NCBI GenBank assembly: GCA_025458665.1
Contig: JALOSG010000012.1
Coordinates: forward strand, 1 to 22,579
From: Serpentinimonas sp.
Lineage (GTDB): Bacteria; Pseudomonadota; Gammaproteobacteria; Burkholderiales; Burkholderiaceae_C
Direction of reading: 5' to 3'
DNA length: 22,579 bases
Part shown: piece after piece, positions 7,826-14,806 of the stretch
Layout of the letters: each line of letters opens with the position of its first letter
Position numbering within the stretch: position 1 is the stretch's first letter
Position numbers and translations under genes: made by a program
The notes under the pieces: model-generated
Databases searched by the model: none
Seen by the model: only the letters and a program-made list of their open reading frames with translations
What the model was told of the DNA's origin: nothing

Positions 7826-8315
7826 GTCTGCCCAGCGCATCGGCAAGGCGGGAGCGTGCCCTTGCGAGGCGGCTCATGACCGTCCCCACGGGTACGTTCA
7901 GCGTGTCGGCGGTCTGTTTGTAGGAAAGGCCTTCTACCGTGACCAGCAGCAGCACCGCGCGCTGGTCCTCCGGCAATTGGGCAATCAGCTCGCGCACACG
8001 GCGGGCTTCGCTGCGGGACTCCAGGAGCGTGGTGCCGTCGTCGCCCACCATGAACTCCATCTGCTCGTCCAGCGCATCGGTCGGGCGGCGTTGGCGGCTT
8101 CTGTAGTCGTCCAGCCACGTGTTCTGCACGATGCGGAACATCCAGCTCGACAGGCTGGTACCCGGCTCGAACTGGTCCCAACGCTCCATGGCCTTCAGGC
8201 AGGCGGACTGCACCAGGTCGTCGGCCAGGTGCCCGTCGTTGACCAGGCCATAGGCAAAGCGGCGCAGCCTGGGCAGCAGCGCCACCATTTCGGCTCGGGG
8301 GTCGGGGGACATCAT
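7815..8315 (-). CDS. ECF-type RNA polymerase sigma factor
   Basis: This 166-aa sigma-70 family member has only regions 2 and 4. Region 2 (about residues 12-75) contains LADDLVQSACLKAMERWDQF and SWMFRIVQNTWLDDYR. Region 4 (about 112-160) contains LPEDQRAVLLLVTVEGLSYKQTADTLNVPVGTVMSRLARAR, with a clear HTH. It directs polymerase to stress or envelope promoters and is partnered with the overlapping anti-sigma gene. Its own upstream region carries GGGAATAA and CGTTGTC boxes, consistent with autoregulation. The ATG at 8315 (or 8312) has no Shine-Dalgarno and lies about 10 bases after the -10 box. An in-frame ATG at 8378 is upstream of the promoter and is rejected. Confidence 0.92.
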   Translation of the reverse strand: MMSPDPRAEMVALLPRLRRFAYGLVNDGHLADDLVQSACLKAMERWDQFEPGTSLSSWMFRIVQNTWLDDYRSRQRRPTDALDEQMEFMVGDDGTTLLESRSEARRVRELIAQLPEDQRAVLLLVTVEGLSYKQTADTLNVPVGTVMSRLARARSRLADALGRHGR

Positions 8316-8325
8316 GGTTGCAGGA

Positions 8326-8354
8326 GACAACGTGGGGCTTGCTGAATTATTCCC
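8326..8354 (-). promoter_or_regulatory. Predicted ECF promoter of sigma gene (copy 1)
   Basis: Read on the minus strand: GGGAAT (8354-8349), 16-bp spacer, CGTTGTC (8332-8326). The same two boxes recur upstream of two other genes in this window. This form fits ECF promoters, where AAC/AAT-type -35 and CGT-type -10 elements are usual. Predicted transcription start is about 8319, almost at the ATG. Confidence 0.6.
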
Positions 8355-8376
8355 GCTAGTGCGATATTCTGAGCGC

Positions 8377-9771
8377 ATGACGCAGCGCGCTGCCCGCTAC
8401 CCCATCCACACACACACCTACTGCCCGGCCCCGGGCGGTCCGTGGCGCCTGGCTGCATGGCCCTTGCAGCTGGCCCTGGCAGCGGTGTTGGTGCTGGGCC
8501 CGGCCGTCTGGGCACCCGGCCCTGGCTGGCCTGGATACGCCTATGCCGACGACGGGGATGGCGACGGTGGCGCCGACGGCGGGGCTGGCTCCTCCAGCGC
8601 CGACGGGGGCAGCGCCGGGTCGGGCGGCGCTCCCATCGACCCGCTCGATCTGGCGCCTCCGGTAGTGGCCGAGCAGTTTGTGGCCACCGAGTTGCTGGCG
8701 CTCAACCCCAGCCCGGCTGCGCTGCAAAGGGCCCGGGCGTTGCTTGGGGTGGAGGTGATTGAGCGGGCTGGCCTGGGCTCCCTGGGGCTTCAGGTGGTCA
8801 GGCTGGGCCTGCGGGGGGTGGATGCCCAGACCGCCCAGGACGTACTTTCCGAGCGCGACCCCAACGTGTTCGCGCTGCACCACCGCTACACGCTGGCGCA
8901 GGCAGCCGCAGCCTCCACAGCCCGTGGGGGTGCCGCACCGGGCGGCTCACCGCTGGCACCTCTGAAGGCGTCACTGGGCTGGCCGGTACAGAGTGCCTCA
9001 TGCGGAAAGGGCCTGGTTCTCGGCATGATCGACACCGCGGTTGCGCCCCGCGTGGAGCCACTGCAACAGGCCAGGGTACAAAGCCGCAGCTGGGTGCCGC
9101 CGGGCCGCAACCCCTTGCAGGACGACCACGGCACAGCTGTGGCAGCTCTGCTGGTAGGACAGCCCGGCACTGCTTACGAAGGGCTGGTGCCTGCCGCCCG
9201 GCTGCTCGCAGCGGCTCCCTTCTACACATTGAATTCTGGCAACGGCAGCGCCGACGTCATGGGCCTGGTCAAGAGCCTGGACTGGTTGGTGCAGCAAGGC
9301 GCGCGGGTGGTGGGTATGAGCCTGGCCGGCCCCGGCAACGAGGTGCTGGATGCGGCTTTGCGCCGAGCCCGGGAACGGGGCGTTACGGTGGTAGCCGCCG
9401 CAGGCAACCAGGGACGCGCCGCTGCACCGGTGTTCCCCGCAGCCTACGAGCAGGTGCTGGCGGCCACAGCGCTCCATTCCAGCAAGCGCGTTTACCGCCG
9501 AGCCAACCAGGGTGACTACATCGACTACGCCTTGCCGGGCGCCGATGTGCCCACGCTCACCCGCGATGGGCAACAGGCGGTTTCCAGCGGGACGTCCTAC
9601 GCGGTCCCTTTTCTGGTGGCGCTGGTGGCCCAATCAGGGGCAGAGCGCCTGGCGCAGCCGGGCGACTGGATGTCGGGCGGTGCCATTCCCAGCGAGGACT
9701 TGGGTCAGCCCGGAAAAGATGCCGTCTACGGTCACGGCTTGCCTACCGTGGCGGTGCGTTGCCCAGCCTGA
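8377..9771 (+). CDS. Membrane-anchored or exported subtilisin-like serine peptidase (S8)
   Basis: The 464-aa protein has an N-terminal hydrophobic segment (about 30-48), then a Gly/Asp/Ser-rich linker (about 55-85), a prodomain-like region and a subtilase domain. The catalytic set is visible: Asp219 in GMIDTAV, His251 in DDHGTAVAAL, oxyanion Asn344 in AAAGNQG and Ser407 in SSGTSYAVPF. It should act in the periplasm or at the cell surface. It is divergent from the sigma/anti-sigma operon across 61 bp. Such proteases often sit beside ECF systems and could be a target, or could help cleave the anti-sigma; the latter is speculation. The ATG at 8377 has only a weak GAG upstream. TTGCTG (8339-8344) and GATATT (8363-8368) could be its promoter. 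Confidence 0.9.
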   Translation: MTQRAARYPIHTHTYCPAPGGPWRLAAWPLQLALAAVLVLGPAVWAPGPGWPGYAYADDGDGDGGADGGAGSSSADGGSAGSGGAPIDPLDLAPPVVAEQFVATELLALNPSPAALQRARALLGVEVIERAGLGSLGLQVVRLGLRGVDAQTAQDVLSERDPNVFALHHRYTLAQAAAASTARGGAAPGGSPLAPLKASLGWPVQSASCGKGLVLGMIDTAVAPRVEPLQQARVQSRSWVPPGRNPLQDDHGTAVAALLVGQPGTAYEGLVPAARLLAAAPFYTLNSGNGSADVMGLVKSLDWLVQQGARVVGMSLAGPGNEVLDAALRRARERGVTVVAAAGNQGRAAAPVFPAAYEQVLAATALHSSKRVYRRANQGDYIDYALPGADVPTLTRDGQQAVSSGTSYAVPFLVALVAQSGAERLAQPGDWMSGGAIPSEDLGQPGKDAVYGHGLPTVAVRCPA

Positions 9772-9800
9772 AGCCACTGGGCAGGGCACCACGGGAACGC

Positions 9801-10577
9801 TCACTCCCGGGCCAGGCGGCCCAAAGTGCGTGCCAGCCGCTCGGGCGTGGCCACGGCGGCCGGCAGCGCGGCCGACAAAACCACCTCGCGCTGGCGGCTG
9901 CCCTCCAGCCACTCGCGGCGCACGTAGTGCCCAAGGGCAGGTGCGTAGTCCCATTGAATGCGCTGCAGCACCAGGGGCACCCTGTCTCCGCGCGCCTCGC
10001 AGGCAACCCGGTAGGTCTCGAAGTCACCGGCAGGCACGTAGCTCATGCGCGCGTCCTGCACGGTACAGGTCCAGCGCAGTGTCTGGCGCAGTTGCGTACC
10101 CGTGAGCGTCAGGGTCTCGGTCCTTTGTTCCGTGAACGCCACCGTCTTGCCTGGCTCAAGCGGCCACAGTGCTCCAGGGTTGCCTTCTATGGTGCTGCTG
10201 GTCGCTCCGCTGGTGTAGCGGTGCTCCAGCACGGGCACGAAGAAGTCCCTGCTGGCCAGCCATTCCACATTGCCCGTGCGCCAGCGCAGCGCGCCTGGCA
10301 CGGCGGTTTCCACCCCCACCACCTGCATCACGGTGCTTCGGCCAAAAATGAATGCATCGCCCGGGCGCAGCATCGGGCGCGGGGCAGGGCCGGGCGCGGC
10401 GGGGTGTGGCGATGCCTGGAACTGCGCCACGGCATCCCGCACGGACTGGGGTACCCATTCGGGCGGCGTGCCTGCGCAGCCCGCCAGCGCGCTGGCAGCG
10501 AGGATAAGGGCCCACCGCCTCGGGCCATGGGCCCTGGCAGGTGGCAGGCAAGCAGCAGCAAAAAATGGCACAGACAT
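9801..10577 (-). CDS. Putative lipoprotein of unknown function
   Basis: The 258-aa protein has a lipoprotein signal peptide ending in ALAGC (about residue 34). The body is beta-rich: RPGDAFIFGRSTVMQVVGVE, GALRWRTGNVEWLASRDFF, then WTCTVQDARMSYVPAGDFETYRVACEARGD. The two cysteines in the last segment might pair. I do not recognise a named family. It converges on the subtilase (29 bp between stops) and its ATG at 10577 touches the -35 box of the divergent ECF-type promoter copy 3. A GTG at 10634 is an alternative start. Context suggests an envelope role within the sigma block. Confidence 0.68.
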   Translation of the reverse strand: MSVPFFAAACLPPARAHGPRRWALILAASALAGCAGTPPEWVPQSVRDAVAQFQASPHPAAPGPAPRPMLRPGDAFIFGRSTVMQVVGVETAVPGALRWRTGNVEWLASRDFFVPVLEHRYTSGATSSTIEGNPGALWPLEPGKTVAFTEQRTETLTLTGTQLRQTLRWTCTVQDARMSYVPAGDFETYRVACEARGDRVPLVLQRIQWDYAPALGHYVRREWLEGSRQREVVLSAALPAAVATPERLARTLGRLARE

Positions 10578-10605
10578 GGAATAAGTGGCGTCGCGTCGCG
10601 TTGTC
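10577..10605 (+). promoter_or_regulatory. Predicted ECF promoter of 68-aa gene (copy 3)
   Basis: Plus strand: TGGAAT (10577-10582), 16-bp spacer, CGTTGTC (10599-10605). It matches the sigma promoter in both boxes and spacing, and shares the AA that follows GGAAT (GGAATAA). Predicted start is about 10612, giving a leader of about 60 bases before the ATG at 10674. Confidence 0.5.
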
Positions 10606-10673
10606 TTGGGCAGGAACCCCGACCTGGGGCTCACCCGCCAACCCTTTCACCGCGTCGGTCAACGACGAACGCC

Positions 10674-10880
10674 ATGAACCCGCAAACGCTTGGAAAGAAT
10701 ACGACAGATCGCGCCTCCGGGCCCGACAGCCCGATACGCCTGGCCAGAGTGCGTGCCGGATCGCGCGCTGAATGGCGGTTGCGCCAGCGTGCCGCGCAGC
10801 TGGAATCCGCCATCAAAGCCCTGGCCTGGGTGGTGGGGGTGAGTGGTGTAGCCCTGCTGGCCATGGGCCAGATGGGCTGA
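10674..10880 (+). CDS. Small tail-anchored membrane protein, unknown
   Basis: The 68-aa protein has an Arg-rich polar half (SRAEWRLRQRAAQLESAIKA, about 30-49) followed by one C-terminal membrane helix (LAWVVGVSGVALLAMG, about 50-65). I recognise no family. The ATG at 10674 is the first good start after the predicted ECF promoter; the ribosome binding site is weak. The reading frame extends far upstream, but that part overlaps the lipoprotein gene and is treated as non-coding. The promoter match is the main support that this small gene is real. It converges on the DUF6065-like gene (24 bp gap). Confidence 0.48.
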   Translation: MNPQTLGKNTTDRASGPDSPIRLARVRAGSRAEWRLRQRAAQLESAIKALAWVVGVSGVALLAMGQMG

Positions 10881-10904
10881 GGAGTACCAAGCGCTGAGAG
10901 GTAC

Positions 10905-11612
10905 TTAGCGTTTGTCTCGCGCCTCTTTGCGGTACCAGCCGTCGCTGGCGGCGGTGGCGCGCTGTATGCGTACCCGTGACTCCGCCTCGGCAGGAGTTTC
11001 TGCGCGGACCACCCCTGGCAGTTGCACGCTGCTGCGCTGAAAGGGAATCACCTGGGCCAGGGGCATTCCTTTCTCCAGCGTGTGCAGCCCATCGGGGCCG
11101 GTGGCAAAGAAGGGGAAGTGAATCAGCGAGGTGTAGCTGTCTGTGTCCACCACGCCGGCAGCAATTTCAAATACGCCGTTGGGGCGGTTCAATGGCTGCA
11201 AAAACAGGCAGCTCCAGCCCTTGGGGGTGCGTATGGTCCAGTGGTTGTGGAACTTGCAGGGCGGTCGCGGCTGCGCCGGGTGCCCGGCCACCTGGTAGGC
11301 GTGGTGGTTGCTGATCATGGTGCGGTCGAAGTCCCAACCGCTGTGCACCGTTTGCCCGCCATCGGCAATCTCCAGCCGGACCGTGGCGGCCAGTGGAATG
11401 ACCCAGCCGGTGGTCATGGCATCGAGGAAGGGCATGCAGCGCTTTACGGTCAGGGCGTTGTCGCTGGTGGAAAGGTGCTGCTTGTCGACGGCGGGCAGGC
11501 GGCGGAACCAGTCTGGCAGGACCTCCCGCGCGGGAATGGGCGCGGCAATCACGCCCAGGTCGGCGGGGTCACAGAGGAACTCGATCTGCGGGGGTGTTCG
11601 TAGAGCAAACAT
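10905..11612 (-). CDS. DUF6065-like protein, phage/virus-associated type
   Basis: This 235-aa protein has no signal peptide. Recognisable segments are AREVLPDWFRRLP (about 28-40), TVKRCMPFLDAMTTGWVIPL (about 55-74), HNHWTIRTPKGWSCLFLQPL, GVVDTDSYTSLIHFPFF and MPLAQVIPFQR. From memory, this order resembles a conserved uncharacterised protein of T4-like cyanophages and bacteria grouped as DUF6065. Role unknown. It follows the Asn-Ser repeat gene by 83 bp on the same strand and may be co-transcribed with it, though a 12-bp GC-only palindrome lies between them. The family assignment is remembered, not searched. Confidence 0.6.
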   Translation of the reverse strand: MFALRTPPQIEFLCDPADLGVIAAPIPAREVLPDWFRRLPAVDKQHLSTSDNALTVKRCMPFLDAMTTGWVIPLAATVRLEIADGGQTVHSGWDFDRTMISNHHAYQVAGHPAQPRPPCKFHNHWTIRTPKGWSCLFLQPLNRPNGVFEIAAGVVDTDSYTSLIHFPFFATGPDGLHTLEKGMPLAQVIPFQRSSVQLPGVVRAETPAEAESRVRIQRATAASDGWYRKEARDKR

Positions 11613-11677
11613 GGTGGTGGCAATGGATGGGGCTCGGCCAAGAGCGGGTCGCCCGAAGCAGCGCGGCCAAGGCCATG

Positions 11678-11689
11678 CCGCCCGGGCGG
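11678..11689. other. 12-bp GC-only palindrome after repeat gene
   Basis: CCGCCCGGGCGG is a perfect palindrome 6 bases past the stop of the Asn-Ser repeat gene (minus strand). It could form a short strong hairpin, but no T-run follows on either strand, so it is not called an intrinsic terminator. Confidence 0.4.
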
Positions 11690-11695
11690 AGGGGC

Positions 11696-12142
11696 TCAGC
11701 GGCTGCTGTTGGAACTGGAGTTGCTGGAGGAATTGCTGGAGGAGTTCGAGGAGCTGTTGGAACTGGAATTGCTGGACGAGTTGCTGGAGGAGTTGCTGGA
11801 GGAGTTGCTGGAGGAATTGCTAGAGGAGTTGCTCGATGAGTTGGACGAGCTGTTGGAGCTGGAGTTGCTGGACCGGTTGCTGCGCTCCAGGCCCGCGGCC
11901 TGCGCAGCGCGGTTCAGCCCGCGTTCCCAGGACCCGAAGAACCGGTGTACCGCGGTGTCTGGGTTGCGCTGGGAGGAGTTGGAGGATGAGTTGGAAGAAC
12001 TGTTGGAGGCCGAGACCTTCAGCCCCTGGGTTGGCCCCTGGGCCCAGCCGGAAAGCGGCTGCGACCACGACTGCGCCTGCGCGTGGCTACCCAGCACCAC
12101 GCCCGCCAGGGCGGCGGCAACGACACGGATACGGTGTTTCAT
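11696..12142 (-). CDS. Secreted Asn-Ser tetrapeptide-repeat protein
   Basis: The 148-aa protein starts MKHRIRVVAAALAGVVLGSH, a clear Sec signal peptide (cleavage likely after AQA, residue 23). The mature part has a short N-S-S-S run (residues 46-57), a roughly 33-residue non-repetitive core (RNPDTAVHRFFGSWERGLN) and a C-terminal tail of 13 perfect NSSS units ending NSSR (residues 91-148). AAGGAG lies 6 bases before the ATG, and an ECF-type promoter lies upstream. No function is recognised; the tail should be disordered, hydrophilic and periplasmic or secreted. The opposite strand also reads open as Leu/Glu repeats but lacks a convincing start signal. Confidence 0.68.
   Translation of the reverse strand: MKHRIRVVAAALAGVVLGSHAQAQSWSQPLSGWAQGPTQGLKVSASNSSSNSSSNSSQRNPDTAVHRFFGSWERGLNRAAQAAGLERSNRSSNSSSNSSSNSSSNSSSNSSSNSSSNSSSNSSSNSSSNSSSNSSSNSSSNSSSNSSR
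11699..11872. repeat. 12-bp tandem repeat encoding the NSSS tail
   Basis: About 14 tandem degenerate copies of a 12-bp unit (plus strand TTGCTGGAGGAG and variants such as TTGGAACTGGAG). Because the unit is a multiple of 3, copy-number change keeps the reading frame. A second short block of the same unit encodes residues 46-57 (about 11972-12007). Confidence 0.85.
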
Positions 12143-12565
12143 GAATGGCTCCTTGTGGCAATGAATGGCTGCAGATGCTGCTATCTGCCTCATGACAACG
12201 CGGTGCCCGGCAACGCTATTCCCGGCAATCGCACGGGCTTGTAAGCAAGTGCTACGCGGCCCAAAAGACAACGCGCAGTAGTTGCCTGACGGCAGGCCCA
12301 TAGCAGGGCCGACTTCACAGGTGGTGGGGCCAGCAACCCGGGGCGCCGGCGGGCACGCCCTTCCCGTACCGCAAGTCAGAGCGATGAGAGGAACGCTTCA
12401 ATGGCCCGTCCCGGCTTCCCGGTACCAGCGTCGGCAAATGCATACGCTAGTGAAGGAGCGTGATGGTGGCTTTTGGGCTGAAGTTGGATTGCCGCGGGCG
12501 GCTGGGTAGCGATGACACCTGTGCAGCTCGAACGTTTCGCCCCGGTTTTCCAGTGCAAAGCGTCC
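12143..12565. other. 423-bp intergenic region
   Basis: It holds the 5' leader and ECF-type promoter of the repeat-protein gene in its left 80 bp. A 10-bp direct repeat, ATGAATGGCT, occurs at 12141-12150 and 12162-12171, the first copy overlapping the start codon. From about 12225 to 12565 no convincing gene, RNA or palindrome was seen; short open frames there lack coding character. Confidence 0.5.
12194..12223 (-). promoter_or_regulatory. Predicted ECF promoter of repeat-protein gene (copy 2)
   Basis: Minus strand: GGGAAT (12223-12218), 17-bp spacer, CGTTGTC (12200-12194). Both boxes are identical to those of the sigma gene promoter. Predicted start is about 12187, giving a leader of about 45 bases that contains the AAGGAG ribosome binding site. 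This places the repeat protein in the predicted regulon of the sigma factor at 7815-8315. Confidence 0.6.
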
Positions 12566-13771
12566 TCAAGCTCCGCGCATGTCAGGGCCTGTGAATGCAA
12601 TGAGTGCACAAACCAGGTTGACCGTGAGAACGGTACAAAACGCGGCGTAAACCGTCAGGGGAAGTGCTGCGGCCACGGCGATGGACAGCGCTGCACAACC
12701 CATCTGCAGAAAGCCCAGCAAGGCCGATGCCGCCCCTGCCTGGTGCCCGAAGGGCTGCAGTGCAATGGCGGTGCCCAGCGGGTTGAGCAGACCCATGCCG
12801 AGCAGGAACACCGTCATGGCAACCGCAAAGGCATACACGTTGTGCTGGCCCGCCCAAAGGGCCACGGCACCAGCCAGGGCGATGGCGATGCCAGCACGGG
12901 CGACGTAGGTCTGCCCCTTGCGCCGTGCCCAGCGGGGCGCCAGGAACCCGGCACCGAACACCACGAACACGGTAGAGGCAAAGAACAGCGCCAGCCCGAG
13001 AGCCGAGAAACCGAAGCCAGCCATGAGGATGGCGGGCGCCATTGCAAAGAACATGTAGAGCGAGCCGATGACACAGCTGACCGATACCGCTGGTGCAATG
13101 AAGCGACGGTCACCGAGCAACTGCACATAGGTGCCTGCAACTGCCACGGGCGAGACGGCTGAACGCCGGTTGGCGGCGTGCGTCTCGCCCAGGCGGGTGG
13201 CATAGAGAACGGCCAGCGCCACCGCCAGCAACGCCAGCAGCCAGAACGTGGCACGCCAGCCCGTGAGTTCGCCCAGGGCGCCGCCCAGCAAGGGTGAGAA
13301 GCCGGGAGCTGCCGCCATGGCAACCATGATCAAGGCCAATGCACGAGCCAGGGCCTCCCCGTCGAACAGATCGCGGGCAATGGCCCGGGACAGCACCGAC
13401 GTGGCGCAAACGCCCAGGGCCTGAACAGTGCGCCCCACAATGAGTTGGGACAGACTGCCCGATACCGCGCAAATGACACTGCCAACCACGAACACCGCCA
13501 GTCCGCCCAACACCAGCCATCGGCGGCCGAATCGGTCGGACAGCGGCCCCACCAGCAACTGACCCAGCGCAAAGGCGATGAAGAAGCTGGCCAGGGTGGC
13601 GCTCAGGTCTTTCACCGAAGTACCCAGATCCCCTGCCATGCGGGGAAAACTGGGCAGGATGATGTTGGTCGCCAGCGCACCCAATGCAGCCAGAGCCGCC
13701 AGCAACAGCAGCAACAGGCCGTCCAGCCTGGCGGGCGCCTCAGCGCGGGAGAGTGCCACCACGGCTTTCAT
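12566..13771 (-). CDS. MFS multidrug transporter, Bcr/CflA (DHA1) type
   Basis: The 401-aa protein has about 12 membrane helices. The loop 2-3 motif GPLSDRFGRRWLVLGG is motif A of the major facilitator superfamily, and GRTVQALGVCATSVLSRAIARDLF with APGFSPLLGGALGELTGWR is the helix 4-5 signature of drug:proton antiporters of the Bcr/CflA group. It should export a drug or metabolite from the cytoplasm by proton antiport. The ATG at 13771 overlaps the marR 3' end by 32 bp; longer starts run through the whole HTH half of marR and are unlikely. It forms an operon with marR. Confidence 0.9.
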   Translation of the reverse strand: MKAVVALSRAEAPARLDGLLLLLLAALAALGALATNIILPSFPRMAGDLGTSVKDLSATLASFFIAFALGQLLVGPLSDRFGRRWLVLGGLAVFVVGSVICAVSGSLSQLIVGRTVQALGVCATSVLSRAIARDLFDGEALARALALIMVAMAAAPGFSPLLGGALGELTGWRATFWLLALLAVALAVLYATRLGETHAANRRSAVSPVAVAGTYVQLLGDRRFIAPAVSVSCVIGSLYMFFAMAPAILMAGFGFSALGLALFFASTVFVVFGAGFLAPRWARRKGQTYVARAGIAIALAGAVALWAGQHNVYAFAVAMTVFLLGMGLLNPLGTAIALQPFGHQAGAASALLGFLQMGCAALSIAVAAALPLTVYAAFCTVLTVNLVCALIAFTGPDMRGA

Positions 13772-14195
13772 CCAGGATGCCGATGCTGGCATCCAGCAAG
13801 TCGTGCAGTGCAGCCACTTGCGCCAGGCCCAGGCGCTGGTTGAGCGCCGTCTGCGCTGCCTTCCAGGCGCGCTGGGCCTCTGTGCGCAACGCCATGCCTG
13901 CAGGGGTGGCTTCCACCAGGCGGCTGCGTGCATCCTCGCCCGCCCCTACCGATAGCCAGCCCTGAGCCACCATCGGTTGCAGATTGCGGGACAGGGTTGA
14001 CGCATCCATCTGCATCTGGCGTGCGATGTCGCCTGGCCGCATGGGCCCGAGCTTGACCACACAGCTGAGCAAGGCGTATTGCGTGCCCTTGAGTCCCACC
14101 ACCGACAGGTACTGGTCGTAATGGCGGTTCACCATGCGTCCCAGCTGTCGCAGCTTGAGATTGGTGCAGCCCTGTGGAGCAGAAGTGGTCTTCAT
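13740..14195 (-). CDS. MarR-family regulator of MFS pump
   Basis: The 151-aa protein has the MarR winged helix. GLKGTQYALLSCVVKLGPMRPGDIARQM leads into recognition helix DASTLSRNLQPMVAQGWL (about 65-82) and the wing AGEDARSRLVEATPAG. MarR dimers typically repress pump genes and release DNA on binding a phenolic or related ligand. It is the first gene of the pump operon and divergent from the PaaI thioesterase over 52 bp. A perfect 12-bp palindrome lies in that gap. No Shine-Dalgarno is seen, and the predicted -10 (TACAAT) ends 7 bases before the ATG. Confidence 0.92.
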   Translation of the reverse strand: MKTTSAPQGCTNLKLRQLGRMVNRHYDQYLSVVGLKGTQYALLSCVVKLGPMRPGDIARQMQMDASTLSRNLQPMVAQGWLSVGAGEDARSRLVEATPAGMALRTEAQRAWKAAQTALNQRLGLAQVAALHDLLDASIGILDESRGGTLPR

Positions 14196-14202
14196 GTGTT
14201 AG

Positions 14203-14230
14203 ATTGTATCTGCAACAATTGCATATGCAA
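14203..14230. promoter_or_regulatory. marR promoter and palindromic operator
   Basis: TTGCATATGCAA (14219-14230) is a perfect palindrome. On the minus strand TTGCAT (14230-14225) and TACAAT (14208-14203), 16 bp apart, form a plausible marR promoter overlapped by it. It fits MarR autorepression and possible control of the divergent thioesterase gene, whose GGAG site is at 14237-14240. Confidence 0.6.
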
Positions 14231-14247
14231 CATTATGGAGTGATTTC

Positions 14248-14793
14248 ATGGGTCCACAGGAAACATTGGAGCAGTGGCATCAGGCCGAGCGGTCGATCCG
14301 TAGCCGGTTGGCAGCCCCCGGCGCAGTTTCCCGCGAACGCGCGGCGGGCATGACTGGCATGACGGGCATGGAAGTGTTCGAGGCCATCTTCGCGGGAGAT
14401 CTGCCTGCACCGCCCATTGGTGACACCATGGATTTCATTCCAGTGCACATGGAGCCCGGCTTAGCGATCTTTCAGGGGAAGCCGAAGCTGCGGCACTACA
14501 ACCCGCTGGGCACAGTGCACGGTGGTTGGTTCTGCACGTTGCTCGATTCGGCTCTTGGCTGCGCCGTGCACACCACGCTGCCTGCTGGCAAGGGCTACAC
14601 CACGCTGGAGCTCAAGGTGAATATGATCCGGGCGCTCACCGATACGGTGCCGCTGGTTCGTGCCGAAGGCCGGGTGATTCATGCCGGCCGCCAGGTAGCG
14701 ACGGCCGAAGGCAAGCTGCTGGGACCGGATGGAAAAATCTACGCCCACGCCACCACCACCTGCATGGTGTTCGACACCCGCAGTCCGGAATGA
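14248..14793 (+). CDS. PaaI-family hotdog thioesterase
   Basis: The 181-aa protein has a hotdog fold: LRHYNPLGTVHGGWFCTLLDSALGCAV (about 75-101) holds the HGG/D signature of PaaI-type acyl-CoA thioesterases, followed by YTTLELKVNMIRAL and AEGRVIHAGRQVATAEGKL. It should hydrolyse an acyl- or aryl-CoA in the cytoplasm. The N-terminal extension of about 50 residues (with MTGMTGMEVFEAIFAG) is usual for the 'PaaI family' long form. The ATG at 14248 has GGAG 7 bases upstream. Divergence from marR suggests shared control with the pump. Confidence 0.88.
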   Translation: MGPQETLEQWHQAERSIRSRLAAPGAVSRERAAGMTGMTGMEVFEAIFAGDLPAPPIGDTMDFIPVHMEPGLAIFQGKPKLRHYNPLGTVHGGWFCTLLDSALGCAVHTTLPAGKGYTTLELKVNMIRALTDTVPLVRAEGRVIHAGRQVATAEGKLLGPDGKIYAHATTTCMVFDTRSPE

Positions 14794-14806
14794 GGGTGGT
14801 GAAACC

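Noticed and set aside
11699..11872. Possible CRISPR-like or regulatory repeat array
   Set aside because: The units are 12 bp, directly adjacent with no spacers, and in frame with a secreted protein; it is a coding minisatellite.
11709..12164. Plus-strand frame rich in Leu/Glu (LLEE repeats), coiled-coil-like
   Set aside because: It is the complement of the NSSS repeats. The minus-strand gene has a signal peptide, AAGGAG site and ECF promoter; the plus frame has no clear start signals and its C-terminal half looks random.
12267..12273. Second GACAACG in the 12143-12565 gap, as another ECF -10 box
   Set aside because: No ATTCC box is found 16-17 bp further upstream, so it is only half the motif. 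CGTTGTC alone also occurs inside coding regions (near 2365, 4873 and 11457).
12376..12609. Short minus-strand frame of 77 aa after the MFS gene
   Set aside because: Overlaps the MFS 3' end, lacks a ribosome binding site, and its sequence looks non-coding.
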